Below are positions 24,415 to 36,400 of a stretch of DNA of 64,000 bases, piece by piece (positions within the stretch are counted from its first letter, which is position 1; every line of letters starts with the position of its first letter). This stretch comes from Cristatella mucedo (Eukaryota; Bryozoa; Phylactolaemata; Cristatellidae): positions 538,501 through 602,500 of the forward strand of contig WPIO01000013.1 of NCBI GenBank assembly GCA_009760855.2, written 5' to 3'. The position numbers were made by a program, and so were the translations under genes. The notes under the pieces are model-generated. The model worked only from the letters and a program-made list of their open reading frames with translations. It had not been told where the DNA came from and searched no databases.

Positions 24415-27400
24415 GCATATCTCTTACTAATTAGGGCAAAAAAGTCTGTAACACCGCAAGATGGCACACTTCCGTCAAGTGGCAAAATCAAAATGGCGCT
24501 GCAGCGTTGTCTTCCATGACAGAACCACAGTGACTCAGCAGCAAGTCCACAGACAGTGAGCTGCTTGTAAATATATGTGTGTGTATGTGTGTGTTCACAC
24601 GTACATGAATAACATATGTAGCATATATACACTCATGATAAATGGTTAAGCCCTTTAGCATTCATAACACAACTAACAATATGTCAATATGTCATTAGGC
24701 TCAGGTCATGTCCCAGCACCTTTCAAAAAAGCTTTAGTTAGGCCACTACTCAAGAAAGCGACACTAGACCAAGACAACTTGAGCAACTACCGCCCAGTCT
24801 CCCTTCTACCATTCCTATCAAAGACACTGGAACGAGTCGTGGCAAACCAGCTGAACTCATATATTGAAACTCCAAACCTTGCTAGTAAGTTCCAATCTGG
24901 CGTCAGTGCAAATCACTCCACAGATTAGCATTGCTTCGGGTCGACAACGACCTATTAGGAATGCAAACATGGGTACAGTTCCTCTGCTTGTTTTTCTCGA
25001 TCTTTCGGTGGCTTTTGATGCTATCGATCACCAAGTCTTTCTTGAGCACTTCTCATCTCGCCTGGACATCACTGGCACAGCTCTGCAATGATTCAGGTCC
25101 TATCTCAGTGGAAGACTCCACAATATTGATGTGAATGGGCATAGATCATCAGAGGACCTCTGAAATATGGGGTATCTCAGGGGTCCGTGCTAGGTCCGGT
25201 TCTTTTCACGGTTTACTCTCCCTCTTGCCAATGTGATTGCCAACACAATCTAGGCTTTCACTTCTATGCGAATGGCACTAAGTTGTATCTTTGTTTCGAT
25301 CCCTCCCAGCCCTCTAGCACGTCGAATTCTCTCAACTCTCTTGCAGCCTGTATTGATGACATCCACACACGGATAGCAGCAAAAATTCTTAAATTGGATG
25401 ATTAAATCAACTTACTAGTTATGGGCAAACCAAATGTGATTCAGAAATTGGAAAGGCTAATGTTCAAAATCGGCTCTGCCAGCATATCTCCTGTTGAATC
25501 TGCACAAAATATAGGCGTCCTATTCCGAAAGGACCTTTCATTAAATGACCACATCAGCTCCTCAGTCAAGCCTACTTACTTACAACAACATTAATTGCTA
25601 AAATTCGGGCTTGTTTAGACAGGAATACCAAATCTACGTTGGTACATGCATTTGTGACATCCCATCTTGACTTATGTAACTCGCTGCTTGCTGATCTACC
25701 GGCCTGTGCAATCAGGGGCTTACAGCTTACAGCTCTGCCTAATCAAATCAAAACTCCACAGTTTAGCTGGACTCTGCACACATATTTCCTTGTGACAGAA
25801 TCAACTGTGGTGATATGGTGGATATATACACTGATGATAAATGATATGGTCCACTTAATTAGGCATCTAGTGCGACATAAAAGCACGGCACTGTAACAAT
25901 CACCTTGCCTTAGTTGCTTAATCCAGTTGCTGATAGATACGAGCACGACACGGATAAAGCACGTGCACTCACAGCTCATCACCAAGTGCTTACTTGTTTG
26001 CGACAGCAAGTCGATCTTTGGCCTCGGACCTCTCAAACCAGATGTGATCTGTCGCTCTCGAGAGCGATCTCTGCATTAGGCCAAGAAAGCCCATGTGCTT
26101 CTGACCAACCTAAAACGGCACGGGATGCTGTCGAGAAAATGGGACAACATGACAGCATCATTCAGTCGACATAGGAGGAGCATCGACAAAGAAGCCCAGA
26201 GTAGCCATTTTTTGCGACAGCAGACCGATCAGAGCAACGAGTTCACATCTTTGCACACAGTCTCGAGTGCAAAAGCCTCTGTGACCCCCCTGTTTATTAC
26301 GAGTAGTACACATTCGACCGTTAAATATTAATACCGAGGTATAAAGAAATAATGCGCACAAATAATATTTTATGAAACCAGCACATATACCAGATAAATA
26401 ACGAGAGAAAGCCCATTCGACACTTACAATTCACTCAAAATGGAGGATTCTCCCATTCTAGTCCCTTCAAACGACTACATTATCCGTTTTCGGAGGTACT
26501 TGGACTTGCAAAGTGGTACGAAAACAACGGTGCATCGGCTATGCTCATCTCTTAATCTCACGCTATCGCCAATCGGCATGCCAAGACCATCTAGTTAACT
26601 GCCATTACGAAGGGCTACATGTGGGGTGGGCACCAATGGGACTTGGTAACATTGCAATCGCCATACAATTTCAAATTGGTGAGACTTCAGTGTGGTACAA
26701 CCTGAGGACGATGGCTACCACCGGTATCATCGATAATGCAAAGGGACTTAGCCGCTAACATGTCACTATACCCACTAAGACAGACAGACAAAGAGTGAAT
26801 CTTTAAGCATCACTTCAACTCTTCGAGGGTTCATGCTCAGAACTCAGTCTGCTGCTGCTGGAATGCTAGTTGGTAAGGATATTATTTGGCGACGGCTAGA
26901 TGAACAAGGTATGTTTTCTCAGAACCCAAAGAGAAGCCACCTGGCAAGCGTATAGTGGCTCATTTGGAATGAGCTCTTTGGGTGAGAGCACACTGGATAG
27001 ACAAAGACTAGAACACAATCGAATGGGACAAAGAGAGTAACTTTGCCAATTTGGGTGGCTGAAAACGTATGCAGCAAATGCATCGTTATTCCAATACAAA
27101 TTTCAAGGATAATTTCCTTTTGTATACAAAAATTTGTCGAAGAATATAGAGGGCAAAGGGGCTATGGTCTAGGCAGCTTCTACAGCAGATACCTGGCATC
27201 ATGATTCAAGAAGTTAATTAAGAACTAATCTAACGTAGTGCAGTACCTGGCACAATGAGCCTTAGTGGAGATAATTTGCTTTTCAAACAGGACAATTAGC
27301 CTAAGCATGCGGCTAAGGGTGTTCAATATTTTTTCAGCTAAACTGCTGAATTTACTTATCGTGGTTCGTCGTGACATCAGATGTGATTTGACAGGCAGTA

Positions 27401-30400
27401 GTCGGTGGTAGCAGTGTAGATAAGCATCTGCATAGCACGAGGTGGGAGGACAGGTTGCTGGCCGAGATTGATGATCGATTTGACGCATTACAGGTCAGTT
27501 CGGTGGTGTGGTGTTAGTCGGCGGCGGCCATTGCCAACAGTCTTCTTAGGCATAACTTTTTTTTATCGCTAGTCTGGCAGAGCATGAAGCCACCCGGAAA
27601 CAACTAAATCAGTTACAGAACGGCCCAAAGCTCGGATGTATGCCGCTTTCTACCAGACAGCTCGTGACATTCGAAAGCATCAAGTATTGGAGCATTGGCA
27701 ACTCTGCTCAGAACATTGCCCACAAGAGTTAGCTGAAGGACAGATAGCAGCATAGCAGCATGACTGCCGTCGAACTATTGCGAAATTCGGTGGCAAATCG
27801 GCAATGGTTTTAAGCTGCTTTTGCCACAAAAAGTGCTGGGCATGCATCAGATCTAGGGTATTATAGACAATGCATGCATCTTAAGGTTATGGCTATTATG
27901 CCATCAGAGTGACTGAGTAAATCCTCGGACCTTAATCCCAGTGACTGTATCTGGGGTGAAGTAGATAAAAGGCTCAGAGATCAGGTGGGTCATAACGCAT
28001 CTAAAGATTGACTTTCCTTAAGTTTTCCGGACGTTAGTAGGATGATTAGGCCAGATGTTTGCAATGGCTTAGTTCGCCCTATGCCGGAGAAGCTCAGACA
28101 GGTTATTGCTTACTGTGATGGTGTAACTTCATTTTACCACTAAAAATAATATACTCAAAGTAAAACTTTGCACACAATTTTACGTAAGCTGTATCTTATA
28201 TATTGGGCATAATTAAAGCAGGTTCCAATAACGTTTTTATATTAAAATCAGGACTTTTTGGGTCTGACGGAAAGTTTACTCGACCTTGCCGATACTTGTG
28301 CCCTCGAGTCTGTATTTAGCACCGCCTGATTCCAACGGCTCGGCAGCCCCAACCCACTGCAAACGTACCATTGCATATGCATTATCACACTGCAGAATGA
28401 CGACATCAATAGGAGATGTATGGTTGGCAACACAGATTCCGTCCGGCTTTGCCTTCCTTTCTCTATAACACATAAATAAATGCAGGCATAGAAAACATTA
28501 GTATATACACAGACACCGAGTCAGACACTCACAAACAGACTCACGGTCATACACACAGACACATAGAAACATCCAGGTCAAGGGTTCAAGTCCTGCAGGA
28601 AGCTATCCTTTATTGCCTGCTGCAGATGGGGTGTAGCTACCAAGGTTCTTCTGCTGCCGGTGCCATACAAATGAGGCGGCAGAATAAGCCATTGCACACC
28701 TGACTTGCTTTATCTCTGATTCCATCTCCACTCATTATGAACGGTAGGAGTTTTCTCCATCAATGACGGATTATTGGAATTATCGGCCCACATCAGAGTC
28801 GGATGCTCTACTCTACACCAATTCATAGATTTATTGATACTTACAATGAGCAGAGACACCAACACGCACTCTTCGTGCAAAGCAGTGTGATCACTAATGT
28901 TAAATCAGAATTATGCTTATCATCTAACACTACCCATCAACTATGCAATACATAGGGCACTAAGCGCACGCTATGCATGTCTGCATAAACGAAGCTGAGC
29001 AGTGGATCAGGCACTGACCGATACCAAACCGATGCAAACTTCGTGCTGCTGATGCATAGCTTCACACAACTTTGCCCTTTACAAAAAGTCTTTGCACTAA
29101 GGAACGCTCGAGTAGCAGAAATAGTCCACGAGTTAGGGCGCATGCTGTGAACCACCCATGCGCACTGCGGCAGAGAATGAAAGCGTACGAAGACCGAGCG
29201 AAGCTTGGCAGTCTGGGAATAGGCAAAACCAGAGCCACGCACAGGCAAAGGGACTGCTGCGGCACGAGCACAGCAACAGCAGTTCCAGCAGTATGCAGTG
29301 TGTTACGACAGCTCTGCGGAAGAGTGGCATGCCTAGAGTAAGCGCAAGGGAAATCCGTAGCCGGTGCACACTTCTAGCATACTCACGGCACCAGGCGCGG
29401 TTGCACCAGGTCCTACAGCACAGTACAGTAGCAGAAAACGATGGCCCGCCGTCCGAACCGCTGGCAAGCATAACATGCTCTGCCCACGTGACTAGAGCAA
29501 GCACAGGCCGAGAGCTCTATGAATAACAGTGCTCATGCTTCAACCCCCCTCCACCTCACGGCTGCTACTTACGAATTATGAAATCTGATGACTGCACCGA
29601 AGGCCCTCACAATTACACGACAGCTCATCACAGTGAAATACCGGTTGAGGATGATCTTCAGCCTACAACGATCAGGTAAGAGAGCACGTGGTTCAAGGTG
29701 AGCCGGACAGGCAAGAAATAAGACAACACCGCACGACGAAGAACCTCCAGAAAAGCAGTGAGTTCTCATAGCCCGACCAGAGCCAAGCTCAAGCTCCGGC
29801 ACCGACGTTGCTCGAAGCCGATCATGCAGCCCCTTGGACTGAATATACTAGAAGGTACAGCAAAACTAGTGTGTAGGAAACTCGCCTGTTGTTGGAAACA
29901 TAGCCGACCACGGCAGATGATACGATCAGCAGCAGGACACCAACGGTGACAATGACTATCCTGCAAAAAACAGACAAGCCAACCAGACATACAGGAGCAG
30001 AAAAGCAGGCTCCAAGTAGTCGTGTTTGCGTGCTTAATAAATACACACTATCGGCTTCTAATAAAAATTGCAGGCACTGGCCAGCTGATGCTGCTTGCAT
30101 AAACGTGACTCTGCTCTAACGGACGTGGCTGTGCAGCACGGTGGGCTATGGGCCTTAGGAACAATCTCGGCAGATCATGCAGCAAAGCTTGCTGAGCGCT
30201 GCCCCCTCACTCAGATTACCTCCACGGCAGAAGTATGAGGTAGCGAAGGATGAACCCGAAGCACCACAGTATTGTCAGTCTCAGACTAAGGAACTGGTAG
30301 TTCTGATTGGTCCGGGTCAGCAGGTTCCACGAGGGCAGCTCTTGAAAATACAGCCGTTCAACATGTCAACAACGACATCACTAGGAAATGGTAGAAGCAC

Positions 30401-33400
30401 AAGTTGCACATACTAGCATCTAGATGCAAATGTATTTAGCTCATGAGTCCTGAAACTCTCTACTGCTCTGCCAGTTATGGTCACAGAGAGCTTAATATCT
30501 AACCAGAAACTACGCAACTCACTGCAAGAGAATCAATACCAAGGGATTGGTGACATGCACAGTATCAAGAATGCAAAAGCAACATGTCTAGGCTAGCATG
30601 CTGAAGCAAATGCGGAGTCAGTCGTGGATACCTTTAATAAAAACCCCGGCTACTAACACACTCAATAGTGAACAGGTTCAAGCAAGCAAAGTACACACAG
30701 GAACAAGAAAGACAAGTTCACTGCAGCCGTGTTTATGCTTATGAGACGCAACATTTGTAAGCATACCTTTAGAGTTGTAAATATCATAATCAAAAAGTAG
30801 TTTAAACTTGATACGGCACTTAAAATCTACTAGCATCTTACTTAGCTATCACTCGCGTACAAAGTGGTATAGCATGGCAATGAAGGTAAAGACGACTATG
30901 CCCATACATCTCTCAATGCCTTTTGCAATTCATTTGCACTGGGAGAGGGATAGGGAGACAAATTGCAATTGACATTGACAAGTTGCATGGTTGTTGCAGG
31001 TCTACGATTACACATACAGTGTGGTTGGCAGTGGCAACTCATCCACAGTCAACATCCATGTTGCTCAGTGTGCATGCTCTAAGGACATAAACGGTGGTCT
31101 CTGGCACACACCAGTTTTTTTGCCTAATAATAAATAAATTATTATTCTATATATTGAATTAATTCAGTGGGAATTCCAATGAATTCCCATGCATGATGCC
31201 ACTAACCATATTTGCATGCTGACCCAATGCATATCACCTCTAACCATGTTGTGCTTGTTGACATTGAGCATACTAACATGAACCATTTGATCATCTTCCT
31301 ATACAGCATATGTAAAATGCCTAGAAAGTAATTGAGTTCTCTGAGGGTGCTTTACAAATGTATTATTATTATTATTATTATTACTACGAAGAAATCTCTA
31401 CCGAGATGATTCGAAGCTTCTACTCAACCGCCACACATACGACTCCTCCATGGCTACTTGCCACTCCGCCGTCCACCTACTATGCGATAGCCACCAGTTG
31501 CCGGCACATATGCACATCACCAAGGATTTTGGACTCCTTGTGGAAGTGCTACGACTCACCGTGACCCTACCAGCCCGCTCGCCTGTGGCGTGTTTTCCCA
31601 AAGCTCGCCTCTGCAACAGTGTTCGACACTTTTGGGGCAGTGACACGTTTGTTCACTGGACATCACTGGTGTTAGCATTTTGCTGAGAGAAGGGCTCAAA
31701 TTGATGCCTCTGCTTGAGTGAGCAGTACCGACCTGCCTCTCTAGAGATACCACATCGAATTTATCGTCACCCCGACAACCGGATGGATGGATGTACGCCA
31801 TACTCTCTGCTTGTCTCACCTCCTATGTCATCACTTCTTTACTGCCACTCATAACAGGTTCTGTATTGGGGCCAACTGACGGCACGACAGACTGAGCCGT
31901 CGTTTGTTCACACCACCGTTAACGTTAAGTCGGATGGAACCAGAAAAGTCAGAAGAGAGAGTATGCCATACCCAGTGAGTAGCTAAAATAGCAGAAACCT
32001 ACAAAGTAAAGTTGTAGCATCTCACGACCGTACGTCTACACTTTGTAATAGGTTTAGAGATATTTTCACGTGTATCTCTGGAGCACACCATACGATCAAC
32101 GTGTATCCTCACTTCACCATTTCACGATCTGCACTCCAAACTAAACACCGCATGCAATTCGCATTCTTCTTCCAATCATATATAAGTTTGAGAATGGAAA
32201 GATGAAGTACATCACTTAATAAACCGAAGGACAAGTAAAAAGGACAGAATGTATCTTATCTAACATTGCCTTATCTCATACCCTTTTTGTTTACAGCTTG
32301 CACTTGGAGACTCATTGCACAGCACACCGTCAAAAGGATGTACATGCAAGCAATAATAGAGCGGGCCATGGGAAACCATAGCATGGGAGTGCACAGACCA
32401 AGCACAGGCAGATGTACCATACCTGAGGATGAGAACCTCTGAGTAACCTGATCTTCAATGATGGCCTGCAGAGAACATAGTATTACATCAGTTGATGAAT
32501 GCTGGAATAGTTCTTCTACCGACAGACACCATGCAAGCACATGACCAAGAAAATAGACATAAAATTGCCGACAAATCCGAATTGTGCCACCAATGAAAGC
32601 CCTATGAATGCACTGTACAAGGCACGCTAACTTGGTGTGAAACAAAATTTGTGTGAGACTTTTCTTCTGCTTGCTTGGCCTACCACCGGCTATGATTAGC
32701 ATGCATGTAAGCGCCGGTGGTTGCTGTCCAGAGCAGATGTCTCCCCATTGTCTTTGCCAAGCAATAATCATGCCTCAACTTCATCCTCTAGGTCGTTCGT
32801 GGGTTCGAGTCCAGGGGCAGGCATTTCTCAAATACTTACTACGACTGTGGCGAGCCTTAAAGGCTCTTCTATCGCTCTAGAAAACTGCAGTCTACAGCAA
32901 GTCATGCTGCTCTATGCAAAACAATAAATTTGAAAGATAAAAGCCAGTTTGCTACACTTAATGGCTAAACCTAACAGAGTTTTCTTAACCTTTGCACTGC
33001 CTTGCCTGCCAACCGAGCATGACAGGGTGCACACCCAAGCACACAAGCTTACATACTTGAACTCTATTCCTACACTTGAAGACTGTTGGCAACGTATGCT
33101 TTTGTGCAGCAGGTCCTAGCCTGTGGAACTCGCACAATTCTTACGAAACGACATCTGTTCTCCTGCTGCTAACTGTGGCACATCCTTTCCAGCCTGTTGA
33201 GCTGCTATTCCATGCTACTCACTACCCTAACTGCTCTCCTGACTCAGCCATGCGGCTAACTTTCTCTTTGCTGCTAAGACGAGTCCACTAGCATATCAAA
33301 AGACGCTTAGGCTTTGAGTGCATTAAAGAAAACATCCAGTTACGTCTTTGTGGTTACAGACGGAGCTACATTACGCTACATATACATAGACATGCATGGA

Positions 33401-36400
33401 ACTCACTCCCGACTTTCGTCACAACTTCCTCTGACTCGACCACATTAAAAAAGAACACAAAAAATACCTATTTAGGACAGCATTTACTGGTTCGTCCTTC
33501 ATGTGCTTATGCGTGCTGACACTGCATGCTGCCACTAACCACACATGCATACTGACGACCCTGTGCATGTCACCCCTAACCATGTTATTCATGTTGTTTA
33601 TCAAGCATGATATTACTCACCATTCAATCTCGGTTCCCTTTGCAGCAAATGTAAAGCGCCTAGAAAGAGATTGAGTTCTCTGAGGGTGCTTTATCTCTCC
33701 GAGGGCGCTTTATCAAGTGCATTATTATTATTATTATATGCATATACCAGTTTACAAAAAACATCTTGTTCGACCCAGAATGGTGATGCCTACTTGAATC
33801 CGGCAGGTGGCTTCCAACATAGCCTACCAAAAAAATACATAAACGATTCCTAGGGAATACCTACAGAATATATGTATTTTACATCTCACATAAGTACAAG
33901 TATTATCGATAGGGCATACCATTTAACAGGAGGTAAATCCTCTTCGGCTTTTAACTACCTCTCTTTTGCACTGCAAATAGAGTTCGTCAAACACTTATAA
34001 GACTGGCAAACACTAACCCCTTCCACCCCCACCCCACCGACGGTATTACAGCCGGCTACATAGCTCTTTCGGATCAAGAAATTCGTAGCAAGAAAAGTAT
34101 GAATGAACCTAAGAAAGAGCTCCAAACCTATCCTAAAGATGCCCTGTGGAATTTAGGTCAGGTGATGTACTTTAGAAAAAATATAATTCAGTTGTATAGC
34201 ATCATAAGAGAACTTGATCTCTATTCAGGTGCTTCACATATGCCATTGGGCTCGATCCCACGACCTCGGTCATGAATTGCATTAACCTTGACCTCGGTCG
34301 TCAAAGGCAAGCACCTTAACCACGGGGCCAAACCAGCGCATTCACGACTCTAACCACTACCTTTTTTCTCCAGAAGTCTTGGGCGCACTGCCTCCATGCT
34401 TATGACTGTGCTAGTAGTGGTTGTCATCGGTGGATACAACTCTCGAAGCGAGTTGTATCCACCGTGACTGAACAGTAAGCACCTTCAATGGGCCCCCTTT
34501 TGTTCCACCTGATCGGCTTCCTTAGTCAATCTGAGCACATCCATCTACCAGCCAACCTTCCAAGCATTTTAAGTTTATCTAGGCGATTTTATGAGTACGT
34601 GTCGCTTTACGGTTGCGTTGACACATTTTACGCAAGGCTTACATTCCCCTTCCACGATGTTGTCGACAAACACTCTAAGCACATCGGACTAGGCGCGAAA
34701 CGAGCTTGAACAAGCCAAAGCTCTGCTTGTGTGAGGGAAGACCCACCAATCAGGCCCCTCAGTGCCTGATTAGACATAAGAAAGATCGATAAGTAAAAAA
34801 AGAGTTTTAAATTACAGATCTAGTTTCTAGACACGAATCGTTTAATAGCCCAAAACAGTTTAAAATTCGAAAGATACTAACAACAAGTGGTGGCTTTTCT
34901 ATTTTGACCACAGCTGTCGAGGTTTACTAAAGCTGCGTTCGGATCAACACCCGCTAACTCGAATCAATTCGTTAATTTTGCATGTTGGAACACGAGCCTT
35001 AAGACGGGTGTAATTTACTTGTTCACTTAATTTGTCTATTCATATTCTAAATGGATTACATGTAAGAAAAAGAAGAAAATAAGACTGATCATTGCAATTG
35101 ATTGCGGTTTGTACATTCTTCGTCAAAAAGATACCTTCACTCCAAAGCATTATTATAATAAGAATAATATGACATATGTAAGGCGCCCTACGAGAACTAA
35201 ACCTGTTCCTAGGTACTTTACATATACTGCAAAGAAAGCATATCAACATGGTTAGCTATAAACATGGACTGTCAGAATACATTAGCACACCAAGGACAAT
35301 ACCCAGGGACCCAGCAAATGCTGTGAAAAACAAGTGCACTTGTAGCTTCTTTTTAAACATAATCAATTCAGGGGATATTCTGAAGTCGGTCGGGAGTGAG
35401 ACCCTAGCTTTTTAAGCGTAAGTTTGAAAGGCAGGAATGGTTGAAGGGAGAATGGATGGAAGTTGCTCAAGTTCTCTTGGTCTAGTGTTTCTTTCTTGAG
35501 TAGTGGCGTGATTACAGCCTTTTTGAAAGGTGCTGGGTCATGACTTGAGGCTAATGACATATTTACGATGTTAGTTATGCATGCAGCAGCAGATTAATGC
35601 ACTGCAGAAGCAGGACAGAGGGAATAGGGTCTAGAGAACTAGTAGTCTTCTTTGACTAGGGGGAGGGGCAAATTTCAGGATGAGGTCAATAGTGGCAGGC
35701 TTGAAGCTAGACATCAAGGTGCCAAAGAAATTGAGGGATATAAAGATAGTGGGGATGAGTCTTGACCTTGAAATCAGTGTAGGTCGGCAAGAACTGGTGT
35801 GATGTGGCAACTGTGACACTCACGACAGACAAGCCTAGCTGCTGAGTTTTGCACCAACTGTAAGCGCCTGATTGCAAATGCTGGTAGACCAGTTAGCAGA
35901 GAGCATTCTTTCTACAACAATTTCAGGTCCCTGGTCGCAAGCAGGACACCAACGTAAAACTGGGTTCTCGTCCAAAATGGAATCCGTAAAACTGCAGCTG
36001 CAAGCCGAGTCATACCTCTATGCCTTTCTTGCAAAAGTACATAACGTCGGTCAGCTGGAACTCTGAATGCATAGCAGCGAGAGTTCGTTTGTTCTGTATC
36101 ATTTGGTCCGCTTTCGATTCTGAGAGAGTCGAGTTTCGCTTGGTCGGAGTAACCTTCGACTCGGACACAGTCGACTTCCGCTTGGTCAAAGCTGCAGGCT
36201 CTACAGAGATATGCACAGGCAAATGAATCCATTAGCCACAGTAAGCAGCCATCGTCTGTTAAATGTGTGAACCACGAGCAGCAGCAGCACATTCAAGCAC
36301 AGATGTGGTGAGCTAGGATTGCCAAAGCACGGCTAATAATCATACCTGATGGTTCCCCACTGCTGATGACAGGAGCAGCTGAAATCGACCGGACTCTGCA

